Source: Chloranthus sessilifolius
Taxonomy: Eukaryota > Streptophyta > Magnoliopsida > Chloranthales > Chloranthaceae
NCBI GenBank assembly: GCA_021018995.1
Contig: CM037590.1
Span: forward strand, 108,625,097 to 108,689,096
Length of the DNA: 64,000 nt
Direction of reading: 5' to 3'
In this document: piece by piece, positions 1 to 10,771 of the stretch
How positions within the stretch are numbered: position 1 is the first letter of the stretch
How the letters are laid out: every line of letters begins with the position of its first letter
The notes under the pieces: model-generated
The model's input: only the letters and a program-made list of their open reading frames with translations
What the model was told of the DNA's origin: nothing
Databases searched by the model: none
Made by a program: the position numbers and the translations under genes

Positions 1-737
1 CAAAAAATTTTGTTCTCTCTCTCAAAATTGCCAACCTCTTCTCTCTCTTCGAGAAAAAAAACTTTTATAGCTTTTCCTTCAATTACGCGCCTATTTTCGG
101 GCATTTAATTGACTTGCGTGCTAATTTTCTGGCACTTAATCGTTTTGAGTCGGTCACCGACTCAGTGAGCGACCGGCTGAACTACTCTGCGGGTTTCCTA
201 ATCCTAACAAAATCAGGACTAATTGTGCGCGTGATTGGACGTGTGTAATCCAGTTAAGCATTTTACTTGAAGCACTTAATTGAGGAAACGTAGGGGTCAA
301 GGGTAGGAGACTAGGTCGGGCGTAGGCCAATTGTGCACTGGTGCTGTAGCGCTCAATTCAATCGCACGTCTGTTTCCAGGCGCGTAATTGAGTCTCGAAA
401 CGATCTGTGAAAGGAAGTTTAGTCTGAAAGGGGACTGATCACATGCTTGTAGTTCTGCGCATGATTAATTTATGCGTGGGTTTTCAGGCGCTTAATTCCG
501 GGTTGTCCAGGTATGGTCTCAAGAATGGAATGCAGGACTATTGTTTCAGTCTGCGTCTCGACTATATACTATTGCTTAGTATATAGCCTCCCTACATTGG
601 GATTTGATCTAAAAAGCTATTATTTCAGCTTGTGTTTAGCCATGTACAATTGCATGGTCCCATGTCAATGGTTAAAAGGTCAAGGGCTGACCAAACAAAT
701 TCGTGTACTCTGAGAGGGCGGAATGGGGGTGTCTACA
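1..737 (-). repeat. 3' LTR of T1, first 737 bases (U3 and TATA region), remainder outside window
   Basis: Matches 21301-22036 nearly base for base. On the minus strand it begins TGTAGACACC at 737. A TATA box (plus-strand ttttata, 63-69) lies about 670 bases into the LTR. The U3 part between 84 and 503 is filled with variants of a GCGCRTAATT-type motif. About 1.7 kb of the repeat lies left of base 1. Confidence 0.93.
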
Positions 738-793
738 GATGCCCCTCTTCGACGCGCTCTTGCGGAGTAAGAACACGTCGAATAAGTAGACAC
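729..793 (-). other. Polypurine tract and stem-loop at the T1 3' LTR boundary
   Basis: On the minus strand a purine tract GAAGAGGGGC (750-741) precedes the LTR start. The boundary can fold: 729-736 (gtgtctac) pairs with 786-793 (gtagacac), and 748-754 (ttcgacg) pairs with 776-782 (cgtcgaa). T2 has the same outer stem at 46115-46123/46173-46181 with a different inner stem. The purine tract is the expected plus-strand primer; a role for the fold is inference. Confidence 0.7.
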
Positions 794-1926
794 CCCTCTT
801 TCGAGGTGCATTCCCGTTTCTTGGGAATTCACAAAAGTGAATTGGTGATGTTGGCATGGCAAACTTGGCTTTCTTATCTATCATCATAAGCTAAAATGGA
901 GCATTTGAAGGGCAAATGGTAGCTATCGAAGGGCATATTCCGGGTCTGTGGGTGCATGGCGCATCCCGTCGCATGGCGCGAGCTAACAGAGGGATTTTAC
1001 GCAATCGAGGTATTGGGGCATCAATCAAATGTCCAAAACTAGGTCCAGGGATCGATAATAAAGAGATGAAATAGTATGTAGTGTCGAAAGCTTTTGCAAG
1101 TCATGTCAGACTGGGCACATCATTGCTCACACCAATGCACGTCAGGCGTTCCATTTCCAATAGGCATTTGTAAGTTCTTAGATTGAGTATACTCATTGTT
1201 TGACTTCCCAGGGAAATGGTTGATTTGGGCTGGTAATTGAGGTAAATTTTTTGTAGTGTGCTCAGTCGAATTCTGTGTAGTGGCATATGCGCTCGATTCA
1301 TTTGGAGTCTTTTTTTTTTTGCATCTGAACAAGTGATCCTGCACAGTAGCGTATACGCTTGATTGTGAGTTCAGAGGGCTTTGGAATTTAAAGGTCAAGG
1401 CTAAGTGTAGTTGGTTGTGGTATTTAAAGAAAGGTGAGTCGGGTCTATGTATTTTGTTCATTTTATTCTTTTTCTTTATTTCTTTATTTATTTATTTGCT
1501 TTGCAAGTAAGAGAAGAAAGATTTTTTGAAATAAAAGATTTTAGAATGAGTAAGGGGTTTTGAAATTTTGGAAAATTTTAACTTAAGGTCAATTAGGTGG
1601 TAAAATGGCTGAAAACGTGACTTTCGAGATGCCGCTGAGCAGATCCACCGATATGGGATTTGTGGACCCGACTGTTTATGTGATTGTCAAGACGACACTT
1701 GGCATGCCGGATACTCCATCCAACCTTCTCGATGAATATTGATGATTGTCTCTTATGGGACGACTACAGTAATTCGCGAGTTGAGAGAGACCGATTTTGA
1801 AAACATTTTGACTTAATTATAGATAATTATAATTTAGAAGAAATATCGAGTAATTGAAAAAGGAGTAGTACTTACCTAGGGGTGATACTTACCTGAATTG
1901 TGTGGTGAGACCTTGGGAAAATTGTA
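794..1926. other. Non-coding 3' region of T1
   Basis: No coding signal is seen. The stretch is matched in reverse orientation by T2 (for example 1095-1150 against about 45745-45810), so it belongs to the element body and not to a later insertion. A short T run lies near 1310. Confidence 0.6.
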
Positions 1927-2647
1927 GCGATGGTACTTTGCCAGTATTATAGCGTCGCGACGGGACTTGGTGGCTATCATTGTAATGCAATGTTTCGGGT
2001 GCAATGTCATAGTAGGGTACCATTTTTTTTTTTTTTGCTTGTTGCTTAAGCGGTGGTTGGCGGTTGTTGGCATGATATCGCGATGGGGCCTTAGTGATCG
2101 TAGTGGTACCGCGATGGGACTTGGGAGGTATTACTGGGATGTTCATGCTGTAGCTTGACAATAGTGAAATGCGATGGGACATGGGAGTAGTCCCACGTCT
2201 TCCTACCTTTCTTTTGCAGTGGTGTCTGGTAGGTTTGTGGCGAGCACTTCAGGAGGAGGCTTTGTTTCGGCGATGGGACATGCTCGTGCTTTCTCCCTTT
2301 TCTTCGTTTAGCGCAACCGGTGTTGTGAATGATTTTTTTTTTTTTTTTTAGGTAGTGGTGTCTGTGATGGGAAGTGAGCTAAGCGTTACGCTGGGTAGGG
2401 TGTTGATGTGATAAGTGTGTCTAATTTATTTCTTTGGCAGATCTTGGGTCCTGGTGAGATTATGTTGTAGTTGCGTTGTGATTGACTTAGTTTTTTTTTG
2501 GTTGTTTGGTGTATTTGCATCTTCGGGAGATTTGTTTTTGGCTTTTCACGATAGGCCATGAGAGCATGGATATAATTTTATGATGGAATGACAGTGAGTG
2601 ACGGTCCCTTTTCAGTCTGAATGGCTCATGAGGCTATGCGATGGGGC
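1927..2647. repeat. CGCGATGGGAC array in T1, same sequence as part of the primer-binding site
   Basis: About eight copies of CGCGATGGGAC or close variants on the plus strand: near 1927, 1956, 2079, 2110 (exact 11 of 11), 2171, 2270, 2364 and 2638. Several are followed by TTGG or ATGG, giving a loose 30-100 base spacing. On the sense (minus) RNA they read GTCCCATCGCG, the complement of the 3' part of T1's primer-binding site at 19594-19604. T2 carries the same array at 44186-45293. Confidence 0.75.
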
Positions 2648-2689
2648 AAAGGGGACTCTCGCTTGAGGAGGGGTAAATTTTGAGCAAAA

Positions 2690-3129
2690 TCAGGAATTAA
2701 GCTCCTAATATCAGTCGCTTAAGCTGATCACGCACCCGATTCCAGGCGTGCAATTCAGGGTTTAAAGGAAGCATTTACACGTGTGTAGGTTAATGTGTGA
2801 TTGAATTACGTGCGGGTGGCATTTCGATATTGTGCGGCTACTGTGAATCATCTAATATGTTTGCGCGACATATTGTAAGCGTGGGATTGGAGAGTCACCA
2901 GGTCACTGTGCGGGTGACCTTTCATATTGAGCATCAAATATTTGTCATTTGATTGGATTGCGCGATCAGTAGCAAGCGCGGGATCGGAAGGTCGCGCCGT
3001 CTGCGTGGGCGTCGCTCTAATTGCACGCAGAATTTGGGCGCGTGTTTTGGATTGAGTGCCACATGTGTAGCACGTGATTAAGTTAAGCGCGTGTTTTCAT
3101 GCACATGATTAAGGCCATACTCTATATAA
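2690..3129 (+). promoter_or_regulatory. Putative antisense promoter: GCGCRTAATT motif array plus TATA box
   Basis: From 2690 to 3115 there are about ten variants of the motif that fills the LTR U3 (for example cacgtgattaagttaagcgc near 3070). They end at a good plant TATA box, TATATAA at 3123-3129, on the plus strand, antisense to the element. The arrangement copies the LTR promoter (array, then TATA). Start-site activity is inferred. Confidence 0.5.
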
Positions 3130-4522
3130 ACGAAGGAGTCTTCATTTGCTTTTCATTCGCGGGTTTAGTCTCGAGTCTTGACTTTTCTGAGTGTTCTAGC
3201 ATTCTAAGATTCGTGTTTCAGTGATATTGACTGATCTTTCTATATTCTTCCTATATTCCTATAACCGTCAGATTGGGATGGGGTTTCTTCCTATATTCGT
3301 TATTTCATGTGACCTTCATGCTAGTGTGATGTCGGGGGATAGTATTATTCTGAGAATGGGCGGTATTGGGAATGAGGGCGCTGGTCTTCACAACGTTCCT
3401 TTTTAGGGAGCAGTAAAAACAGCATTGATGGTGCGGTGACGAAGAAAGTGCTGTAAATGGAGGGATGCATTACCTAACCCATTTTCCATCTCTTCTGCCG
3501 TTGGCTCGTTTGAGTTCTCCAAGTCTGGTGGCAACATCTCTGAAGCCTCCGATTAGATGTTTTGCTCCTCGTTTTGGCTCATTGTAATTTTAGTTTTCGT
3601 TTTGGGTTGTATGTTAGGTATTAGGTTTTCATTTTTGGGTTGTAATTCGGGAGGTATGCCTCCGATGAAACTTGTAAAATTCTAAGTTATAAACAAAGGG
3701 GCATTTTTTTTATTGTGTACTTTCATTGTCCCGTTGGTTAGCTTAAATTTTTATTGATTAATTAATTGGGCTTACTTGCTTTATCATAGTTTTAAGATCT
3801 GAGTTAGCTTATAGTTTTAAAGTTCGTTATGAGAATGACCCAAGGTTTATTCATTCGTCCTATTAGGTCCTACTTAGTAGGTTCACTTGATTTTATCAAG
3901 CTTGTTGGGGCATTTTTTTTTAGATTTTGTCATGTTTGAGTTTTTGTTTGTTTGTTTGAGGTTTGGGTCTTATTGAATGTAGTTTGTTTTGTCTGAGGTG
4001 TCTTATTTTGTTCAAGGTGTACTCTGAGATGATACTTGTTAGAATGTTTGAGTTTTTCATGGGTTCTAGATGGTGGTTGGGTGTTTCAATCCTATTAGTT
4101 CATCTAGACTTGGGGAGTTTGTGCTTTTAGAGGGGCAAGTGTTGTGTAATTATTGGTTCCTCTTAGTTGTCATGAATTGTGGTCTTTTAAAAGGGGGATG
4201 TGTATGGTTTTGGATTCAGTCAGCTTGGTAGGGGGTTCAAATGTGTGGCACTTGTCCATTGGTGATTCAAAAAATATAGTTTATAAATGTGTGAATTTAA
4301 GACTTTGGGTTTATTATTTATTTTAGACTTTCATTTTAAGCTTATAGGTTAAAAAGTTTTGGGGGATATCGTGTGTTTATAAGTTTGAGCATTTATTTAT
4401 TTATTAATGTCTTTTATTTGTTTCTGTTTCGTATCCTGGGTATTGGACTCGATGAACTGTGCTCGTTAAGTGGATGATGAGAATGGATGGGATTGGGAAT
4501 TTAGGTTGATGCTAGGGTTGGT
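3130..4522 (+). other. T-rich region downstream of the first antisense TATA box
   Basis: A frame of 61 codons (3221-3406) follows the TATA box, but nothing in it is recognisable and it may be chance. An inverted repeat GGAGG-TATG-CCTCC lies at 3650-3663. The rest (3700-4440) is T- and G-rich, with no gene or repeat recognised. Confidence 0.4.
3650..3663 (+). other. GGAGG-TATG-CCTCC hairpin, first copy
   Basis: Perfect 5-bp stem with a TATG loop, followed by CGATG. Related hairpins occur at 4928-4941 and 9133-9146 in T1 and at 43090-43101 in T2. It may mark a 3' end of an antisense transcript; this is inferred from the copy at 9133, which lies just after the antisense gene. Confidence 0.45.
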
Positions 4523-4611
4523 GCTATCAATCCAACTCGAAGTGTCACCCCATCGGGGGAAGAGATGGAAGAGAAAAAGGTGGTAGAGAGGAAACCCAAG
4601 GATAAGCCAAG
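4523..4611 (+). pseudogene. Second, short antisense coding segment (Lys/Glu-rich)
   Basis: A plus-strand frame with an EKKV-x-x-RK-x-K pattern is matched by a minus-strand frame in T2 at 43371-43456 with the same pattern, while surrounding bases have drifted more. That suggests past selection on protein. The product is unknown. The segment lies between an antisense TATA box (3123) and a hairpin (4928), so it may be one exon of a small gene. Being so short, chance similarity within a related repeat cannot be excluded. Confidence 0.35.
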
Positions 4612-5454
4612 GTCAGAGTTCTCGTGACCGATGCCTATTTTTTCTCGGTAGGCTCTGCGGATTCAGTGTTAGTTGCTCCTCATTTTTTTAATGTGTCCAA
4701 GGGGAGCTTCCAATAATGGATCCCGCAGATTCTGGGTGGCTTTCTGTGAGCCACTCTTCCTTTCCTATTAGTTTGAGGCAAGGGGAAGAGGCTATCAAGG
4801 TTAGAATTTGCTCAGGGTGCTTTCCTTCTCCGAACTTCTCTGAGATTTCTAGTTTCCCAAATAAATTCGGATTCAGGCATTGCCTGAACGTGCTGATTTC
4901 AACATTCTTATTTTCACTGTATATTCAGAGGGTATGCCCTCGGTGTGTGTTGTAATTATTTTATTGATGTATAAAGTGGCTGTGTTCTCTATATCTTTTG
5001 TCTTATTTTGGTTTGACTTTCTCGGTATCGTGTTTGACTCATGTGATGCTTATTTATTTCGGTTTAGTTTAATTTAGATTTATTAAACTCAGGGAGCACC
5101 AGGGGTAGTTTCCCCCTTTTTTGTTATTATTATTTTTCTTTTAGCTTTAGCTTAAGGGATATAGAGGCGATGGGGGGCTATATATTTTTTGTTAGAATGT
5201 ATGGAAGATGGGGGCTACCTTTTCTTTTTGGTGTAATTGATGAATGTGAAGGAGAGGGCATTTTTGTCGTTCAGTCTTAGTTTTGGGGAGCTCTCTTTTC
5301 CTTTCGGGGCACGTGTTTGTTTAAGTTAGAAGTGTTTTGGTGGTTTCACCAAGGGTGTAATTCGGGTCGATAGTAAATATCAGGAATGTCCTAATTTCGG
5401 GTCTTGGTTCCTATCTTGGGTGTGAAAAATTTGTTTTTGGACAAATTATGATCT
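4612..5454. other. Non-coding stretch between the two antisense units of T1
   Basis: Contains the GAGGG-TATG-CCCTC hairpin at 4928-4941, preceded by gtatattca, which T2 shares at 43090-43101. A weaker GGGG...CCCC inverted repeat lies at about 5102-5117, before a T run. Nothing coding is recognised. Confidence 0.5.
4928..4941 (+). other. GAGGG-TATG-CCCTC hairpin, second copy
   Basis: Perfect 5-bp stem, same TATG loop as the copy at 3650 but with different stem pairs, so the structure is kept while the sequence changes. It is followed by CGGTG and TTGTAATT, as near 3641 and in T2. Confidence 0.45.
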
Positions 5455-5800
5455 TATCCCCGGGCGTTTAATCTAATTACGCGCCAAAATTTGAGCGTGC
5501 ATTTCAAAAGGGTAAAGAGTTATTACGCACAAGTTCATAGGTGTTTAATTCATTTAAGCGTTTGAACCTATGCACAGGATGAACACGACCGCTAGCATTC
5601 CTGCGTCGACGTGTGGGTGTTTGAGGTGATTATGCGCTCTTAGTAACACGCATGATCAACCCGTCGGATAGATGTGAGCGGGCGAAAAACCAATTGTGCG
5701 CTCATCAGTGGGCGTTTGATCAGAATTAAACATTTTGTGAGTGGCGCGTGATCCGATTGAGCACTTTGTTTCAAGTGCGCAATTCAGGCGACTTATATAA
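5455..5800 (+). promoter_or_regulatory. Putative promoter of the T1 antisense gene
   Basis: A cluster of GCGCRTAATT-type motifs (for example aattacgcgcc near 5475, attacgcac near 5522, caattgtgcgc near 5691, gcgcgtgatc near 5744, gtgcgcaatt near 5777) leads into TATATAA at 5794-5800. The first coding exon starts 155 bases further on. The motif is the one that fills the LTR U3 upstream of the LTR's own TATA box. In T2 the equivalent array is split by element A4 (29220-29300 and 42343-42505). Confidence 0.6.
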
Positions 5801-5954
5801 ATTATTCAAAACTTCTCATTTTCGTCGCGCGATCCATTTTAGTCTTTGATTTTCTTGTTTCCTAGTTTCTGTGTGCTCGTTTTTTGTGTTTTCGTGATAT
5901 CCTATTATCCGGTCGTCCGTTTCGGGTGCCGTTTCTTCCATTTTCTTTAGTTTT

Positions 5955-8900
5955 TTGAGCTCTTCGTATCAGATGGAGGGTGAGGGTGTTGGTAGGCCAG
6001 AGCTCACTATTTTTGAGTTAGAGGGGATGTTGATGAGCGATGGAGGTGAGAGTTCGGGGGCACAGGCTAGAGCCGCTGCCATAGAGGCGGATATCAGGGA
6101 GACGGTCACGGAGGGAGTCCCCGAGGGTGACCAGATGGTGGTCAGGGAGGAGGTACCTGAGGCTGAGCCAGGGGTAGCCGAGGAGGAGGGCAACAGAGTT
6201 GAGGGTGAGGAGCAGCCAGGCACTAAGTCTCGGGATCATAGGCACTATCCACTGGAGGATTTCTTTGCCAGAGGCCGGGTAGGTCCCCGTAAGCAAGAGT
6301 TCTTCCATTTTCCTAGGCATTCAGGCTATGACATAGGCTCGTTAGGATCCGCAAACCCTTTTGATTTATGTCGGACATGAATTGATTATGCGTCGTGTTT
6401 ACTTGTGTCTTATGACGACATATTCTATTTAGTTGTTCTTATCATGTTTTGTGTGTTTGTTATAAGTTATTATTATGCGGTTTAGGCATATCTCATTTGC
6501 TTTGAGCTCTAATTTTGTTTATCTTTCGTCATAGGTATGCGTTATTCTTACTGTTATTATTTGTGTTTTGTTCACTAGGAGCCCCCGCAACTGGCTATCA
6601 ACATGGCATGGACCGAGCCTCATACTTGGTATGGTGCCTTACCGGAGTTTCAGTAGGAGTGGTTGGTGTCTTTCGGGTTTGGGGTGATTTTGGAGTTGGA
6701 GCCTTTTCAGGTCGATTAGGGCTTGATCGCAGCGATTATAGAGAGGTGGAGCGAGAGGCATCAGGTGCTTCTCTTTCAGGCTGACCTGTAGACTGCACGA
6801 GGCCTATTTGAGGATATGCACGCAGGGCAAGTATGTGTATGACGTTATGTTTTCATTTGGACTTCATCTATTTTTTTTTGGTGGCCCTTAGGCTTCGTTC
6901 ATGGATTGATTTGTTCCTTTGGATAGGTGATCTGGAGACCCTATGATGGTGCAGAGGACGTGGGTGAGGCGGTGATTGAGTCTGGTCGACCATTCTTCGA
7001 TGTGGACATATGGGTCCATTATTTTGAGCAAGTGGAGAGGATCCACACCTCTAGGGTGGTACGACAGTTGGGACTCGATCAGGGAGTTCCTCCGGCGATT
7101 AGCCACAGGGTGGCTAAGAGGATGATCGGCCCTCCAGGCCAAAATTTTGGGAAGCGGATGGAACTCCAGACAGTTGATTTCAGAGCCGGGGGGACCAGAG
7201 TAACGGGGGCGCGTGATGATGTTGATGTGAGAAAGTATAGGAGGTGGTTTTCCGCATTGAGTGGTGGGCGTCTCTTCACGCGTCCTTCTCATGGTAGTGG
7301 TTCTTTCGTTGTCGGCGGGCCGGAGTCGGTGTCAGCATTGAGGGAGACATTAGTCGCATTGGAGGAGGGCCACCTCATGGCGAGTGTGCGGGGAGCATTG
7401 GACGCCCTCCATATGGCGATGGAGCAGATGGGGCATGCTCCTCATTCTGATGAGGAAATGTTGCGTTCTTTGACTGCCAGGGCCAGGGCGGCGGAGGATG
7501 AGTTAGGAGTTCGACTAGCAAAGGCTCGTCAGCTCCTGGTGAGTTAGTTTACTGGTTTTAATTTATCCATGCGTTATATTGGTTTATTCTGGTAATGTTT
7601 TTAATATAGTGGTCTTGTTTTTATTGTGGCTAGTCTGAGTGAGTGTCTGAGGTTGCTCGCCAGGCGGCGATGATCGAGCTGCTGCGTGGCCAGCAGCAGG
7701 CAGGTCGTGCGGTGGAGGCTAATTTATGTTCAGAGATCGAGCGATTGGTAAGTATCTTGGATTGGACTTACTAACTGTTGAAGATTCAGGGATCCTTGCT
7801 AATGTTGGCATATTGGTGGCGTTTTTAGATAGCAGAGCTTTCCGTTGCAGGGGCTTCGGCTCGGGCATTTGATCCTTCTTCAGTGGCTTCCTCCAGTCGG
7901 GAGGATCTAGCGATAGCTCGTCTGCAGTTTGAGTTGGAGCATTAGGTAAGTTTCATCACTCTTTAGTTTACTTGTGTTACTGTATTGGTTTGTTAAGCGT
8001 TATTATTATGTTGGCTTGATGGTTTACTAATGTGTGTCGGTGTTTCAGCGTCGAGTTGCTGAGGACTTGCAGATGAGGGAGGCGACCGCCGCCTCTCTAC
8101 ATTCCAAGAGTCAGGTATGGTTTAGTGTAATTTAGTTTGGATTGTTCATTTCTATTTATTCTAACGCATTTGTATTGGCTTGTTGTTTGTTGCTTTTTTA
8201 CTGTTCAGGCAGTTTCGGACTCTGCTCCTGAGGCTCCTCCTCAGGGTCTGTTCTTATCCCTACCCAGATATGTTTTAGTCATTGGGTTCATAACTTATTT
8301 GTTATCATAATATTCGTTTGATGCATTTTTTTATTCTTGTTATAGCTGTCTGCGTTTGCTGTCCCTCGGGTGCCATCTGTTGATCTTGTGACCGCGGAGA
8401 CAGTCGAGCAACTTCTGGGCGAGAGGCTAGATCTGGTATATATGTATTTTTAATTTTGGGTTTTGTTGTTATTCGTGTATGCATATGTTTACTTCTTTTG
8501 ATTCAATAGAGTTATACAGGTTCGTCAGCTCGAGGAGGCACGGCTAGAGGTAACGCAGGTGCGCTCCCCTTCGAAGGCGAGATGGGTCCTCAGAGAGGTG
8601 GAGAGTGGTGAGGATCTGGTGGTTGAGATGTTGGTCACGCAGAGGACTCATACGGAGGCACTAGCGGCAGCGTGTCGGACGACACGGGTAGAGATGCAGG
8701 TGTCCCTGGATAGATTACAGTATCATCTTACGAGGGGCGAGCGGGGGTCGCGCAGGTCGGCTAGTTATTGTGAGGGTCAAAGTCGAGGGCTACGAGTTCT
8801 TCAGTTGGGCAGTCTCGTCATACCTCTCACAGTTGCGACAGGAGCGATAGTCGTGAGGATTCCGTTGCTCGGGGGAGTCATGCGAGGCTTCCTCCTCATT

Positions 8901-9085
8901 CTAAGTCAAGGCAGTCGGTCAGTCAGGCTAGTGAGGGGGGTTCGGTGGTAGGTCCTCACCATTTAGAGGTTTCGAGGACTCTGGGTGTTGGGATTGTGTT
9001 TTTAGATAATTAGTCTACGGACCTCCCGGTTGACGATACCGACGATAGCGGCGCTCGTCCTCCTCAGCGGCAGTGTAGGGATTAG
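5955..9085 (+). pseudogene. Multi-exon antisense gene of T1: plant-mobile-domain-related, coiled-coil C-terminal part
   Basis: This gene runs opposite to the retroelement's own genes. Probable exons: about 5955-6278, 6579-6830, 6927-7538, 7634-7750, 7831-7945, 8049-8115, 8210-8245, 8347-8437 and 8520-9085, bounded by GT/AG (for example GTAGGT at 6279, GTGAGT at 7539, GTAAGT at 7751). The first exon is acidic and ends LEDFFARGR. The second has the residues FGFG...LELEPFQV, also present in T2. The third has VVRQLGL...RVAKRM. Later small exons and the last one (QLEEARLEV...) are rich in Glu, Arg, Leu and Ala and look coiled-coil. The T2 copy (22141-29207) keeps the same splice sites and a much clearer PMD core; this copy is shorter there. 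It is interrupted several times. Tat elements such as Grande are known to carry an antisense ORF after integrase; PMD proteins are known both as host genes (MAIN, MAIL1) and inside gypsy elements. Function in the element is unknown. Confidence 0.75.
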
Positions 9086-9132
9086 GGGTGTGTGTGCATT
9101 TATTTATATTCATTGTATGTGCGTTGTATATA

Positions 9133-9146
9133 GGGGGAGTGTCCCC
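9133..9146 (+). other. GGGGG-AGTG-TCCCC hairpin after the antisense gene
   Basis: Five-pair stem (one G-T wobble) 48 bases after the antisense stop codon, preceded by tgtatata and followed by AGTGA. It resembles the hairpins at 3650 and 4928, and could be part of the antisense 3' UTR or 3'-end signal (inference). Confidence 0.45.
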
Positions 9147-9732
9147 AGTGACAAATGTGAAGAGAAAGAAAGGACTATATTTTTTTGGTATATGTCTATA
9201 TATATAGGGATTTTTGGTTCAGATGTACCTAATTTGCTTCTCCTCCTTTGATTACCTTTTGGTGTTTTCTTTTTGCCTTCAGTGCCGTCAGTCGTCATTG
9301 GGACTTGGATGCTTTCTAAGCTGGCTTATTGTTGGTTTGAAGGTCGCTTTGCGTCTGCACATGTAAAGGTAATGCTATCAGTAGTTTTGTCCCCCCCCTT
9401 GCCAGTTGTCAAGGGGGAAAATATCTCAGACCGTGGTCTGGTGATAGAGAGGTGGATATAAGTTATTTTTTTTCTTTTTCTTTCTTTTTTTGACTTTCTT
9501 TCCTTTTCTTTTCTTTTTTTTTTTCTTCTTTTTTAAAAAAAAATAATAAATAGTGCAATAGGGAAAGCAAATGACAATAAAAATAATGAAAAATAAAAAT
9601 AAAAATAAAAAAAATGCCCCAGCATAGAAGCGTGGTTGAGCTTGCGGTACGGTATTTTGATAGTGCTCTCTGAGCGGTATCTTCATCATTCTTCATCTTT
9701 TTCGTGGTCGGGTCAGTGTTTCTGATATAATT

Positions 9733-9763
<31 letters not shown>

Positions 9764-10771
9764 GCCCCAACGTATGGATGCAATGGAGCTTCCCTGTGCT
9801 TTAAATAAGCATTTTGGTTCTATAAATAGTCATGGGTATTAAGTGAACTAGTCTTGTAGAAAAGTGCATCGGTACTGTCTCCGAATCGGGGGGAGGTCCT
9901 TCGATTAATAGCGTATGGGGGTATCTTAGGGTATTGATCATCCTATTCCGTGGTTATTCGAGAAAAGTATGGTAAGTATAATGGGTGATTGCATCAATCG
10001 TCATTCAATGGCTTTCAGTTTCATTCTTAGGAATATCCTGTGACGTCTCAGATTCATCGTCCAAAATAAAATTAGAAGGGGGAGAGCTAAGGCTTAGTGA
10101 TATGGGGAATAGTTCGTAACTAATACCTTTTCAAAAGGGGTAAGTAACAATCTTCTCCTCTTAGGGGTATGGAATGCCATGATCGAGCTCTTCGTCATGT
10201 TTCTGTACCATCAAAATCTCGCATTCTTTGGCTAGCAGGGGTTTATCCTCCTCCTGCCACCTTACGACGACATTTAGTAGTATGAGAATATCAGGGATGC
10301 CCTCGCAGCTTGCTTATACACTTCCAGTAAAGTTATTGGAGATGTCCTCACGGCCTGCTTATGCTTCCTTGAGTTCATTAACTTATTCATTCGTCGTAAT
10401 GCTCTCGCTCGATATATATATATATATATATTTTTTTTTTTTTGATGTGTACATTTCTTTTGAAAGCATCCCGCTGGCGCAAGAATGATGAGTTTTGATT
10501 GAACCTAACATCTTTATTTTTTTTTGCTCTAACGTCTCCTCCAATGGCGGGGATGGGGAATGAGAATCGGGTGTTTCTTACGCTTTTAAAAAAAGTTTTA
10601 GGTAGGTCACTAATCCTTCAATCAAATCGCCCGAGTGTAAATGGAGGGCGGCAAGTTGGAAATTTTTAAGGATATTCTGAGGATTGAAGACATAATACCA
10701 ATGGATGGGCGTGATGACTAAGGGGATGATAAATATAAGTATTTTAATCACGAGATGTGATGATCATAAGA
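9147..10771. other. Non-coding region between antisense gene and integrase of T1
   Basis: Holds a pyrimidine-rich tract (9463-9535), A-rich DNA (9533-9615) and a long A run (about 9740-9763). Two related blocks follow A runs: aatgccccagcatagaagcg (near 9612) and aagccccaacgtatggatgc (near 9762), a diverged tandem duplication of about 150 bases. Another diverged pair, gatgccctcgcagcttgctt (10297) and gatgtcctcacggcctgctt (10341), lies about 44 bases apart. An AT microsatellite is near 10410-10431. No gene is seen. Confidence 0.55.

Noticed and set aside
513-889. Small frames near the left LTR, and the similar one at 21812-22084
   Set aside because: Same LTR sequence twice; no protein family pattern, and they overlap LTR edge signals.
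9426-9696. Lys/Phe-rich frames around 9.5 kb
   Set aside because: Low-complexity T/C and A tracts give open frames without coding meaning.
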